Source: Centrapalus pauciflorus
Lineage: Eukaryota; Streptophyta; Magnoliopsida; Asterales; Asteraceae
Assembly: GCA_020465985.1 (NCBI GenBank)
Contig: JAANYP010001187.1
Location: 186,001 to 250,000 of the forward strand
Direction: 5' to 3'
DNA length: 64,000 bases
The stretch's first letter is position 1, and each line of letters starts with the position of its first letter. Positions 22,913-35,798 of the stretch are shown here, in pieces. A model generated the notes under the pieces. That model was not told where the DNA came from. It saw nothing but the letters and a program-made list of their open reading frames with translations, and made no database searches. The translations under genes were made by a program, and so were the position numbers.

Positions 22913-25900
22913 CTACTTTCTGCCCATCAATTTCCTGTTAGTCTCCATTCTTTCATACTTGTTAATTTCAGCAACTCTTTTAATACATTCCTTATTCCTC
23001 GTCTTCATCATATCATAGTCAGTGGACTCGTCCAACACATCTCTCTTCATCTTGTTCATATCATGCAGAAGAATCTTGGAGAGATACATCACACGCAAGT
23101 CATTCAATTGCTTACTCTGTCGCACGCCTTTCGAATACAAACCTGTGTGCCACTCCCTGATGGATGTACCTTTGTATGTCTCCAAATGGCGCATCGTAAA
23201 AACCAAGGAATCCCTGTCATTCGAACTTGTCATCCAAGATGGCTGTAGTAAGGACGCTTCAATGTTTTTAAAAATATTAGCCTTTGGATGCTCCCAATCA
23301 TGGAGATATCGTGCAAACATCGATTGCTGAAATTTATTAGAAATGTAGCTCGTGCTTAGTAAATGTACAAACCAAATGCACACTAATAAAATAAAATAAT
23401 GTACTAGAATAAGGTACATTATACTTACTAGCAAGTGTGGGATACCACGATAATGCACCGAAACAGGTGAGGATGACCTGTTATGGTCAAGTATCTGATA
23501 CGACCTTCCTTTCAAATTAAAGCAACAAACGAAAGCGAGACCGTTGGTAATTATAGGAAAAAACACCTACCATATCGATAAAGTAATAGTGTTAATGTAC
23601 TTTTAACAAGTGGAACACATAAAGCTATAAAAATAAACAAAAAACTACTACCATGTCCACTGTTTTCATATCCCATATATCAATGTGACGCTTCAGACAA
23701 TCCTGCATGTTTTCTATGAATTCTTGGTATGCCTGCTCCATTGTTATGCTGCCTTTCAGTAGACCAGGAGGCTGATTGTTTAAAAAATATATCAAAGTTT
23801 CATTCTAAAATTCAGAATTCAAATACAACAACTATACAAACATTAAATATTAGATGAGAAGGATAATACGTATCCATAATGATAATTAAGTAGCCATTAA
23901 CAAATCCAACATCAATATATATAAAACCACAAGTATAAAAAATATTATAAAGTAACCAACTAAGGTAACGTATTTCTGGTTGATTTCTATCAACATTGGC
24001 ATTTAAGGGGACTATGTTATAAGTCGCACGTAATTAGATAAGGAACTCTGCTACCAAATAAGAAAACCATTTATCAAATTCAATTCCTAATTAGGGATTA
24101 CATACTTATAACATATGCACTTAAACATTGATTTTGAAATTATGATCCAAAAATAGAAATTGATAGTGTTCATTAAATTCTGGTGCAATGAACCAATTAT
24201 CTGAAAGTATAAAGTATGAATGCTTACTTTTATTCATTGCTACCAACTACCAAAACAGGTTTAATTTGATACTAGAAACAACTAGCCTGCAATAACTTCT
24301 CTGGAAGTAATTTTGAACATGATACATTAAAAAAATTTCCAATAGGAGCATGAAACAACTCACAAGGCACCCAAAATACAAAACCGTAAGGACATGAAAA
24401 CAGAGTAACAGTGATTCAGAATTCAAATACAAACTCAGATATGAGCAGAAATTTATAATTCGATACGTTGCCACTTACAATGATGTTAGCATCAAGAAAT
24501 AGACGGAAAAGTGAATTAGGGCTCCGATATTCTTCATCCTTGTTCAGAACGACCGTCCAAACATCAACAACAGATGGATCAACATTGCATCCAGGCATCA
24601 AACTCTCAAAGGTTACCCTTTGGAACTTGTTAGCTCCGCCATCGTCAAACAAAAAACTTCTGTACAATATTATAAAGTATATAAAATCAAATAATGTAAT
24701 TTGTTGTATATGTTCAAAAGATGAATATTAGGTAGTGTTTGTTTATCGTCAGTGGTTTCTTACGATGGTTTCTTCCTCAACGCAAAAATAGTATCTGCCA
24801 TCTTTTGATCAGCCATTGAAGGCCCGTGCGATATATTAACGGCACGGGCAATGTACGGAGACTTTAGTGCAGGCGCAACAATCTTTGCTCTCTGGGTACG
24901 AGTAGCAATTTGTTGTTTTGCAACGGGTGGGGTAACAAAATCACTATTCTGCACATTTGGCAGCAGAAATCTAACTTCCTTCCCTTTCTTTTGCGCTCCA
25001 ACAACTATTTAAATTATAAACTCAGTTATATTTTGCTGTTACTATATAAAAATAAAAAATACATTAAAACAAAAAGAAGATGGATACAAACTTAACTCAC
25101 CAGATGATTGTTTCGGTGACTTAGATGAACATTCGCCTGATCTATGTACCTCTTTCCCGCTTGCATTTGCTGAATAGAAGAATTAATATCAGTGTTGAAC
25201 TTTTGGAAAAACATTAAAATAGTATGCTATCTTATTTATTAAAAAAGATATACGTGGACATGTACAAACAAGAAGTTCAAATTACTTTTTGTATGTAAGT
25301 TGAATCTGTTAATCAGATGTATAATTAACACAATCAGAGTCACGATATACCACTTAGTGAGGTATCAAATTTTTCTTTAACCAACACGGGTTTGATGAAA
25401 TCTACCATAATTCCTTTGGCTAAAATGCAACCACATCTTATAGTGCACATGTTATACAAATGAAAAACTTACAATGGTAAAAACAAATAAATTTTAAGAA
25501 CCGCACCTGCTAATGGTGTGTTGTAAGCTCTTTCATCTCTGACAATTATTTGATCAGCATGTTTCTGATTAATTAACCCTGTATCACCCATGTATATATA
25601 TATATAGGGTCAAAACCCCTTTTCAAGACAATAATATTGATAATTAAGTATATACTCGACTAATATATCATGTGTGAAACATATAATGTACTGATGCAAT
25701 ACCTTCGGAATGAACAACCATCTCCTGAGAAAGACCAAGTGAAAATGTAGGCATGTCACCATCAGATCTTTTCACAGACGTAGATCCGCCACAGGTGACT
25801 TTCTCTGCCGACTCCCTTTCTACTCTGATACAAGTATTGTTCACCTCGTCACGTATACCGGGTCTTGCAAGCCATTGTGTTAATGTTTCCTGTTTAGGTG

Positions 25901-27963
25901 TAACATCATGTTTCGGAAACTCCCCGGTCGTCATTACATCTGGTGTATCTTGAGGGCCATTCAGTGGTGTTGGAACAGAACGAGTATTGGCCTCATGGTT
26001 CTTATTTTCAGTCCCAGTTGTGCATCTTGCAAAAAAACTACTTATAACGCCTCTCCTGTGAATGATATCTTCATTATCCGGAAAAGCCTTAACGGCCTCT
26101 TAAATAAGCTGGTCACCTAAGTCTCTTGCACCGGTTAATGTAGCAATGCATTCATCCATAAGCTCAATATAGTACTGCATTGAAATATAAGATGTTGTCT
26201 ATTCAATAATATGGGAAATTAACATAATCTAAGACATTGATTTTGTTGTCTTTCTAGAATAATTACCTCTGGATTCCTTCTGATATCTTCAGACATCCCT
26301 TGTTCTCGTTCACCTCCATCACTTGATCCACTAACATTTTCATTATCGTTAGATTCAGACCCGCCTTCTGAAAATTAAAAATTTTTAGAAAAGATTGTTA
26401 GACATATATATGGAACACATACTATTGAACCCTTGTTCGGTTTAAATTATTAATGTTTTGACATACCATCAAGTGCATCCATCCTTTGTTCCACGAGTTT
26501 TATTCCTTCAATTGCACACAAGCCAAAACCACCGTTGGCGATCTCATGCATCTCACGATCACGAATATTCTTGGTATCCCAGCATTTAAAGATCCCAGTT
26601 GTTTTATCGACAGGAAGTGTCTCACATCGTGTGAAATGCAGATAAAAAAGCTGCAAACATTAAAGGGACGTTATATGATATCATAGTTAAATGTAGACCC
26701 AAAAAGAATGATCATGTTCATACCGTTAAAATAAGCATGGGCCCAGCATAACTACAAACATCAGCATCCCTGGCCCACTCCCTTTTTGATGCCTTCAACG
26801 AATCAATGAAGTAAGAGCACCAGTCCATGTGATGTATAGCACGCGTGTCTTTCAGGTTTGGCAGAATAAGCTGGTTTACACCACCGTTCTTTGTACAACC
26901 AGCAAAGACCGATGTCATCAGAACCAAAAAATTTAACTTAAAATTCCGTCCAAAACTTGTATTGCCCTTGAGAATTGTTAACACGTCTTTCGAGTTGAAT
27001 TTCCCTGCTGTTCGACCAAACTGGCTTCTCCATTCCACTGTAACTAGATCATTTTTGTTGTTGATTTTCGGCGTAACAATCGGAATACTGCCCATTGGGA
27101 ACCCCATGAGATGGCCAAGGGACTCACGTGTAATGGGTATCTTACCAGTCATAGTTTGAATGACACATTCATTATCATCGAACTGATCAAGAACCCAATA
27201 AGCTAACCTTCCAGGTATCTCCTTGATGTTTAGTGATAGGATACTCTCGAAACCTATCTTTTTGACAACTTCTTGTTGGGCCGGTTCCAATGCTTTGATT
27301 GCCGCAGTCAATGATACTGGAGAACTCCTGATGGCAATTGTTCGGTACAATATATTTGGTTTTTCAATTGTAACATCATTCTTCACACTTCGTTGCCTCT
27401 TCACTTCGTTAACATTAGGACTAACACTTTTCTCTCTCTTTCTGTTTGTCTGTTCAGTGTTCGCTTTCGTATCGCAGACGCCATGAGTATCAGATCTAAC
27501 TACAGGTGGTTCTGTTACATATGACAACATATTTCTTAGTATTATTAATTAAAGGTCTAAACTTATAACTCATAATATATAAGCAAAAAAAATTAATACC
27601 TGCGTTATATTCAGTGCTTAGATCTTTAGGAACAACATTTAGAACATCCACACGCCCTTTCACTCGTGAATGTAATCGTTCTTCTATCATACGGGTTGAA
27701 CAATTTAATAACAATTTTATTTAGGTGTTAAAGGTGAAAATGTATACCAATTGAGCACGATGAACAAATACGTTATTTAAAAAAAAAATCAAGTTTTGTA
27801 GTATATTAACATGCATGATAAAAAAATTCTTAATATATGTACCTGGTGTTTCCATAACATTAGTATCGCTCAATTGAGCATCTTCCTCGTCTCCTGATAG
27901 AGTAATTGCCTCATCGAATGTATTGTGAAACCGAAACTTGTTTCTTGGTCGTGTTTGAACCAT
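22913..27963 (-). pseudogene. ULP1-like (C48 peptidase fold) gene of the MULE, 13 exons, catalytically dead
   Basis: Minus-strand exons: 27963-27843, 27683-27600, 27511-26724, 26650-26467, 26367-26267, 26174-25703, 25578-25507, 25169-25101, 25004-24764, 24659-24479, 23771-23652, 23566-23429 and 23326-22913. All junctions are GT-AG and all phases agree, giving 995 codons with one stop, TAA at 26100-26102 (codon 451). The N-terminal half (IPITRESLGHLMGFPMGSI, YLHFTRCETLPVDKTTGIF) matches the domain found before ULP1 in plant transposon-borne genes. The peptidase half has VVDVWTVVLNKDEEYR, VFFPIITNGLAFVCCFNLKG, ILDHN and VFTMRHLETYKG. The His expected near residue 821 is Leu, and the Cys of the usual DCGVF is Ser (residue 897, DSLVF); only Asp838 remains. 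SUMO-protease activity is therefore not expected. The C-terminus is lysine-rich. Confidence 0.8.
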
Positions 27964-29929
27964 CTGTTATAATTGCCAATAAATTTATTTAATACAAACC
28001 ACAAACAAATAAACAGAAATTATATTTATATTTAGATGCGATTCACAAAGAATTCAATATTTTTGCATATACTTTTTAATGAACATATTATGTAAATCTG
28101 CACTGCCGGATATAAGCTGCACAAGTTCAAAAGTGCAGTGATTGAATATTGAAGCATGTTAATCAACATGGGCCAAACGACCCAATATCAGTCAAGTTTC
28201 TTAACACAAAGATGTAACAATAGAACATGTTCATGCAAATCCAGTATATCACACGTTTTAAAATCTTCAACAATTAAATACACATAAAAATGCATACATT
28301 GCACAACTGCACTGCTATATATACCACTTTGTTGAACATGTTGAAAAAGCATAAAACACGTACAGAAACACGTGTTCAAAATCACACGCTCTTAAACTTT
28401 AAATATAAGATTTAATATCAAACTATTTTGAAAATGTTGATTTGAATATACGCTTAGATAACGGAACAAAAAACAAAATTTCTTAAACGCGGACTGTCAA
28501 TTGAATAGTTATACATATTCAATTTTGGTATAAGTTTGATCTGCACAAGTTAAAATATGTTACCCAACATATAGCCACTGAACAAGTTCGTGCAAGTCAA
28601 TAGAATTACGGTTTTGAACATGTAGAGGGGGAATCGGCAAATAACATTAAAATTTGTCTGACAACAATAATAAACCAAGTCACCCAACACTTGGAACACC
28701 ACCTCATGTAAATTGAACAGAATCATCTGACACTTGCAAAAAACATGTTAACTAACATAAACCCGAAGCACAACTTCATACAAGTTCATACCATCACACG
28801 TTGGAACGATTTCAATCATCAAAATACACAGAAAAAATTCTTAATAACAGTAAATCTTAATAACAGTCAATAATCAAAATACACGTTGGAACGATTTCAC
28901 ACTGAACATGTTCAAATGGGTTTATCGAATTGAACATGTTACACCACCTAAAACCAAATACCGAATACACACAGTGAACAAGGTTTTTGAACAAATTTAA
29001 ATTTAGTGTTAACAAACATGAACCCTAAACCCGAAATAAGATCACAGTTATGTACACCTTCTAAAAAAAAAATCATTAATGCAAATCTGAATCAACCCGT
29101 TGAACATGTTCACTAAATAATTTAAAAGACCTCGAAACCCCCAAATCGTATATATAAAACAGACATCTTATAGTTGCATATTGAACTATATTGATCAACG
29201 TAAACCCTAATTCCCAAAATCAGACAACAATGAGAACACCCATTGATAACATTTTGAACATGTTCAAAGGAATACCCATATTGAACATGTTATATAAAAT
29301 TAACTCTACTATAAAAACATTCATGTAATCAAATGTTTCCGACATTAGCATATTGAGCAACTTAAAAAAGCAAAAACCCTAAATACCGAAATAAGACACC
29401 ACGGTAAGGCAATCGAACAGACCACATTTGCACAAGTTCAAACAGACTTCAATTTCATTAACGACACACCAACTAAAAAAAGTAATAATAAATGGATTCA
29501 TGAAAGAAAAAGACGTAATCGATTGAAGTGATGTAATCGAACAACAAAGAATGTTACTGATTGTCGAACATGTTCAATACTAACCGCTGATGTGCAGTAA
29601 TGGTGATGGAGAAGAACAAAAAATGGGAGCTTCTTTCAGGGTTGCTGCTTCGATTATCCTCTTCTGTCGTTCAATCGATCAACAAAATAGAGTATATGAT
29701 GGCGGATTGGCGGTGGTACAACAGGCAGTAACCGTAGGAGAGAATAATCAGGGATTAGAATCTTCTAATTAAATGAGATAATTTTATACCCATAATACCC
29801 TTGATTGTATTTTACCAAACATAAATTAATCAGTTTTTTCCTTTTCTTTAATATACCAAATTAATGAAAATGATTGGTTGAGAATTGTTTTCCAGTATTC
29901 CAATCAAATATGGTTTTCCATGGATCTCG

Positions 29930-29930
<1 letters not shown>
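27964..29930. repeat. Right subterminal region of MULE with GAACATGTTC motifs
   Basis: An AT-rich leader and promoter region for the minus-strand ULP-like gene. It contains more than ten GAACATGTTC-like sites (for example near 28222, 28333, 28616, 29102, 29257, 29283 and 29568). The short open frame at 29590 has no recognisable features. The terminal 48 bases form the right inverted repeat. Confidence 0.6.

Positions 29931-29933
<3 letters not shown>

Positions 29934-29992
<59 letters not shown>
29934..29992. repeat. (TA)n microsatellite, about 59 bp
   Basis: A TA repeat directly outside the right end of the MULE, the counterpart of 17012-17092. It was probably one tract before the insertion. 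Confidence 0.9.
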
Positions 29993-29995
<3 letters not shown>

Positions 29996-30174
29996 TATCG
30001 ATAATTCTTACATATCTCATGTAGTACATGGGCTACTAATCTGGTTTAATTATAAATATTAAAAGTTACACTAAATTTATTTAATAAAACAATTAAAATA
30101 AAAATTATTTGATTATCTAGTATTTAATGTATTAGAATGCCTAAATTAAACTATAAATATAAGCTACTGACTTG

Positions 30175-30329
30175 TATTATATATAATCGTTCGGTTTGGT
30201 TATCCACGGTTTTCTACAAAATGAAGACCTAAACCGTCCCGTGATGTCTCGGTTTTGGTTTTTTTCGGTTTCGGATCAAGCGGTTCGACTTGGTTTCTCG
30301 ATTTTCCGGTTTTGTTTGAACACCCCTAT
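30175..30329. mobile_element. Possible right end of the split hAT-like MITE
   Basis: Rich in CGGTTTGGTT and CCGGTTTTG phrases and ends TTTGAACACCCCTAT, the inverse of an ATAGGGGTGTTCAAA end. CGGTTAAC follows, similar to TGATTAAC before 4314. It may pair with 4314-4427. Confidence 0.4.
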
Positions 30330-30337
30330 CGGTTAAC

Positions 30338-31084
30338 ACTTAAGCATACATTATATATTTTAAGTACATGCTTTCAGGTTTTTTGGATTTTCGTCCCTCT
30401 GTGTTTTTTTTTCATAAAAGTCCTCAAATGAATTTTTCCTTTCTGGTTTAATGAAAAATGAATATTAGAACCCGGTTTTTATGTCTCTAAAAACACGGTT
30501 TAATAATTATAATGGGGTCTAATAGTCAAATTTCACAAAACTAAAAAATAACATTGAGGGACGAAAGCTCAAAAACCATGAAAACATGTTGGTTTTTTTC
30601 GTAATAAATCCTATATTTTTATCAATAAATTAATAATAGAATTTAAACCATAAAGATATTTACAATAACTTAGAAAAATATAAATAAAAGACAAAAGTTA
30701 ATATAAATAATAAAAGGCAAGCAAATTGGCCAAATCTCAATACATGCTATCAAAGGAACAACTATTTTGCCACGTTTCGTCATCTGTTATTACCAAGTGG
30801 CATCATCTTTTATTATTTTAAAAAATTATTCTACAATATAAATGGAATTAACTTTTCAAATCTATAGTTATATAGTAAACAAAAGGATAACTCAATGAAA
30901 CAAATGGCTTCCAAAAAAGAATGTTTTGGACCATGTTTTGGACCATTCTTCATTGTGTTGTTTCTTATGAAACTGAAGTAAAAGTGTTGGACCATTGTTT
31001 TGGTTTGTGTTCATGACGGTGTTGTAAGGAATCACGTGATCATCTATGCAAATTTATGGTAATTGGCTTGATTACTTGGTGTTG
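30338..31084. other. Intergenic, no gene recognised
   Basis: AT-rich sequence without a coding frame or a transposon end that I can defend. A GGACCATGTTTT phrase is duplicated near 30930-30945. Confidence 0.4.
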
Positions 31085-31479
31085 GTCAAGAGTGAGGGTG
31101 TCCAAAACCGGATGTCCGAATTTCGGATATCTGAATTTTTGGATATCCGAAATTTCGGATAGTGATTTTTACTATCCGAATCCGAAATTTCAAATATCCG
31201 ATTTTCGGATTCGAATATCGTATTATCCGAATATCCGAAAATTCATATTGTTTATTTAAAAAAAAAATAAATAAAATATTTAAATATCAAAAATACAAAT
31301 CCATATATCCAAATACATATTAAAGATAAATATATCACAAACTAATTGTATCCGGAATTATTTACTCAAATCGACTATAAAAAGATTAAAAAACTAAAAT
31401 ATATAAATTATTAGTTAATAAATCTTTAATATCAAGATAAACTAAAAAATATTATTAGAATAATAATAAATACTCGATA

Positions 31480-33059
31480 AGTAACATCCCGATTTTGAGA
31501 TAGGTACGTGGAATTATTTCATTGGAGTAATTATTTAATTTGGGACCCGGGAATATAAATTTGTGTTTTGGGGTATCGGGATCGGATATTGGGTGTCGGA
31601 CCGGGTTAAAACCGAAAACGTATATATTGTTGGTTCTTTTGTTTCTTCAAATCATTTCCAAGCCAGAGATATTAAGTGTGTGTGTGTATTGTGATCTTGA
31701 GCAGCAGCCATTCCATCCCAAGTTAAGAGAAGAGGAATCAAGTTTCTGAATTTCATCATCATCTTCTTCAACTTTGCTACCAAAACTCAAAGTGAGTGTT
31801 AAGCTTCAAATTCATGGGTTGATTGTTATTGGTTGCAAGTGATTGATTGAATTGAGTTTGTGTATACTTTTGAGTAAATTCGAAGCTAATTAAGTGGGTT
31901 ATATAAAATCGAGTTGGGGATTGAATCCCTTGGCTATGACAAAAACAGAGCAACCTGCTGCTGCTCGTCCGTGAGCGCGGCCGCGATCCCCTGATCGCGG
32001 GCCGTGATGTTCTTGAGCTGATCGCAGGCGGTTAGCCTGAGCGCGGCCGCGACCGAGACGGTCAGCGCGACCGCGATGGTCAGTGCGGCCGCGATGCGGC
32101 TAGGGTTTCGGGTCGGGTTTTCGGGTTCTGTGAGTCTTGTGTTCGGGTCTTTGGGGTCTCGTGAGTTGTTGAGAATTGTGTATAGAGTTGTTGGGTTGAG
32201 ATTGTGATATTGAGTTGTGATATTGTGTTTTCAGGGTCTCGCGTTGATAGGGTAAGGGAAAGGGCAGGGAACCGAGACTTAGTATAGCTAGCTTGGCAGG
32301 TGAGTTTGCATGTTTTTGTTGAGATACTTGTACGATTATTTTACTAATACTTGAATGATCTTTCACTAAGCTTTTTATGAGATATCATGAGTTTTCTTAC
32401 GAGCTTTTATTGAGATACTATCATGCTTGTATCACCGAGCTATTGTGAACTTTATTTTAAATATGAGATTTGGGACACTTGAGCTGTTGAGATACTAAAT
32501 CGTACGGCTGGGCAGGGGTTGGGTCGCTCCCAATTCCCTTTTGAGTTCTGACGACTGCTTTGTGCGGTCTAGGGATTTGGGTACGTGGATTCATCCACAC
32601 GAGTTGAGTACCTATTGAGCTACTTTGTGGGATCTCATATACTTGTTCAGTAGAGAACGCTGAACGTTTTATTATTGAGTTATTTATTTATTGAGCTTTA
32701 TAATCGTACACTAACCCGTGCATTCTCACCAGCTTTAGCTGACCTGTGTGTGTTGTTGTGTGTATCTCAGGTGACCGGACTGCTAGTAGGCCTGCTGGAC
32801 CAAAGTAGGTTTACATTTTGTTGTGATCGAGGAGTTAGCTACCTTATGTAGAGTTAGTTATATTTTGTGGACTGTTGTATATACTTCGGATAGGTTGTAC
32901 TATATTCAGGGATTTCCGTGACTGCTTTTTGTATAATTAATGTTTGAAAATTATTGGGTTTTCATGTATGTATCTTGGGAATAGCGTAGGGATTGTTATA
33001 TTATGTCACGGATGATGTGTTATTTACGTGGCATTGTGAATTAGTTCGAGGGTGTTACA
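31480..33059 (+). repeat. 5' LTR of the gypsy element
   Basis: 1580 bp. The first base is A where the 3' copy has T, so the canonical TG start is mutated. It contains the GC-rich patch at 31970-32100 with repeated GCGGCCGCGA, unlike the rest of the AT-rich window. It ends TGTTACA next to the primer site. Confidence 0.92.
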
Positions 33060-33063
33060 AGCT

Positions 33064-33076
33064 TGGTATCAGAGCC
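33064..33076 (+). other. Primer binding site, gypsy
   Basis: TGGTATCAGAGCC a few bases after the 5' LTR, complementary to the initiator Met-tRNA 3' end. Confidence 0.85.
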
Positions 33077-33233
33077 TAGGTTTAAGAGATTAAGTATCTA
33101 GTGGATGCTTAAGCTTAAACCCTAGAGTTTAGATCCTTGGATTGTAATCCGAAGTAGAGTATTAGGTGCTAACGAGTAGTGTCTAGAGTCTTGAAGAGTT
33201 AATTCGTGTTATTATCTTATTGTGCAGGTTATT

Positions 33234-34457
33234 ATGGACAGTCAGGGCAGCGGGCCTCAGGGGGATGACCATAGGGATGATGAGCCTGTGCGTAGATCTG
33301 ACTTATATGCTGTGATAGGCTAGATCCTAGACGAGCGTTTTCCTATTCAGGGAGCGGGTAGGGGTCGAGGTGTGGTGCCTCCACCCGAGGGAGAGCAGAG
33401 TTCTGGGGCTGGTGCTTCTTCTAGCCAGCCATCGCGAGGGTCCTTTAAGGACTTTATGACGGGTCGCCCTTCTGAGTTCTTCGGTGGAGTTGGTGCCTCG
33501 AAGGCACTTGATTGGCTGCGAGAGGTCGAGGCTGCATTTCGTATAGCCCATGTTGATCGAGCAGACATGGTGAGTTATGCCTCCTACCTTCTGAAGGGAG
33601 GAGCATTGAGATGGTGGAGTTCAGTTGTCAGTGCTCGGGGAGTTGACGAGGCCTACTTGATGTCGTGGGAGGAGTTCCGTACAGAGTTTGAGCTGCATTA
33701 CTGTCCGTTAGACACAAGGAGAGAGCTGGAGCGAGAGTTCATCCATCTACAGCAGGGATCCGGATCCGTCCAGGAGTATATCGACATCTTTAATGACAGA
33801 GCTCAGTTCGCGCCGCATCAGGTAGCTACAGAGGACCGTAAGGTCAACATGTTTATTGAGAAATTGAGGCCAGATATCCGGGAGTTTGTGGGGATGTTGC
33901 GTGACCCCACTTTTTCGTTAGCAATGGAGTATGCCCGCCGTCGAGAGCGGGAGATTGAGAGGCAGCGGGAGCAGTCAACTCCCCAGAGACAGCGCATTGA
34001 GCCATCGGGTCAGGGTCAGAGTTCCGGGTCTTCGAGGTTTTATAGGGAGAGTCGTCAGGGCGGGTATTCCGAGCAGCAGGGACAGAGTTCAGGGGCTCGA
34101 CATGATCAGGGTCGGGATGATAGACAGTCGGGGGCTGGTCAGAGTCACGGACAGGGTTGGGGTGGTCAGAGGCAGCAGGGGCAGCGACAGCATGGTCAGG
34201 GTCAGAGGCAGAGTCAGAGTCTGGGGAGTGTTGGGAGGGGATCTCGGGATTCTGGGAGCCGAGTTGAGAGTTCGGCATCGGTGGAGAGAGATTGTCAGCG
34301 GTGTCATCACCGCCATGCAGGGTCGTGCGCCCCCGAGCATCTTCGCTGTTTCCGCTGTGGCCAGTATGGTCACACTGTTGTTGCGTGTACTTCGCAGGAG
34401 TCTCTGTGCTTCCGATGTGGGAAGCCAGGCCATATGTCTCGGGATTGTCTGAATCCC
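33234..34457 (+). pseudogene. gag: Gypsy gag, N-terminal part, cut by nested element
   Basis: ATG at 33234 (MDSQGSGPQGDD) opens the frame. TAG at 33321-33323 stops it at codon 30, and the same frame continues as ILDERFPIQGAGRGRG. The capsid-like domain (ALDWLREVEAAFR, RWWSSVV, EFELHYCP, DRKVNMFIEKLRPDIREFV) is followed by a Gln/Ser/Gly/Arg-rich linker and two zinc knuckles, CFRCGQYGHTVVAC and CFRCGKPGHMSRDC. The reading is interrupted right after the second knuckle (CLNP) by the element at 34458, and resumes at 42892 as GAGFPGSSSSG. Frame conservation across the insertion confirms the nested structure. Confidence 0.9.
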
Positions 34458-35724
34458 TGTGAGACCCAAGATTTCTCAAAGGTATTAAGTCAAGGCCCAG
34501 TAGCAATGCAATATCAATCATGAAACTAAGATAAAATTAACAGTGCGGAATTAAAGTTAATTAGAAACAGAGACAATTTAAGCAATAGGGTACCGACTTC
34601 TAAACTATTTACATCAAAGCACAAATGTACCTAGCCCCGAACCCCAAAGCTCTATCATCAATCAAGTACCAAGGTGTTGAAACAGGTTCTAAAGCACTTC
34701 AAGCTCTTTCAAAGTCCTGACCTATGAACTAGGTCCAGCCAATCCTTTGCCTTTACCTGAAAAATAATGCAACAACGGGGTAAGCTTAATTGCTTAGTGA
34801 GAATGTAGAATTTCACATTTAACATGCAATTATGAACGCGGAAGCACATGCACTGCACTCGGCTCATGCACGGCTCAGCTCTATTGCTTATGCACTGCAC
34901 TAGGCTCATGCACAGCTCAATCTCGAAGGGACATTGGCCAATTAATGCTCTTTTGATGCGCGACTTTGCTCAGCTCCCAGTTATAAAACTGTTGCTTGCT
35001 CTTGAGACTTTTAGACAAATTTATAAGGAATGCTCGGATGATGATAACTCCATACACACGCATCATTAGTGGGGATCAGCCACGTACTGGGCTAGCTACC
35101 AGTAATTGCTATATGGGTATCATCAGAATGCTCAGCTCTAGCTACCCTCTGTGCTTTCATCACGTAAATCAGCACATCATAAGCCTAACATTAACCCAAC
35201 ACTGAGCAATAGTGGTGGTGTTAAGCTTAACAATCAAATGACTCATCAATGAATAGTATCTAGAAGAAGAAATGCTCAGCTCAACAAATCATAGTAAATA
35301 TACTATGACAATATACCAATAAGCTCAAGATCAGAATGCCAAATAAATCAGAATAAAGCAACAAAAGTCTCAATTCACATAATATGCAGTTAAAGTAAAA
35401 TCTACAACTCACAGTTACTGGTTATTTGCATTTTCTGGCTCTGGCTCTGTTGCTCACAATCTGTAGTGGATTAGAACCACTATCAGACTTATGTCAGACT
35501 TTCAGATGCTTGCCATTTTGCTTGTTGCTCAATCTGTTATTCATATCATTTCTGACTTTTATTAGTCTTTGAATCATATAAAATAATATATCCAGTGTTC
35601 ATTCGATTAATAAGCTCAATGTTCGTTCGTTGATCTTTAATCTCAAAGTCTCATATTTGATTATACGGTCATCAATCTCATTCTTTCATTTGTATTCTTT
35701 GGTCATTATATTCTCTAAAGATCT

Positions 35725-35798
<74 letters not shown>

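Larger units (their letters stand above)
17093..29933. mobile_element. 12.8-kb Mutator-like element with transposase and ULP1-like gene
   Basis: The left end is GGTTCGGGATCCATGAAAAA and the right end, reverse-complemented, is GGGTCGAGATCCATGGAAAA; the inverted match extends about 48 bases through TTTGATTGGAATACTGGAAA with about five mismatches. Both ends abut TA repeats, so a 9-bp target duplication cannot be told from the repeat. The plus strand carries a FAR1-type MULE transposase with a duplicated mini-exon array (17466-22009). The minus strand carries a convergent ULP1-like gene (27963-22913). MULEs carrying ULP-like genes are known in plants (Arabidopsis Kaonashi, melon CUMULE). Both ends are crowded with GAACATGT-type motifs. 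It is likely non-autonomous now because of frameshifts in the transposase. Confidence 0.85.

Noticed and set aside
33853..34521. 222-codon minus-strand ORF
   Set aside because: A shadow of the GC-richer gypsy gag frame on the plus strand, which carries the zinc knuckles.
34848..35205. ORF pair repeated at 40806-41162
   Set aside because: They lie inside the two LTRs of the nested element, so the repetition is LTR identity, not gene duplication.
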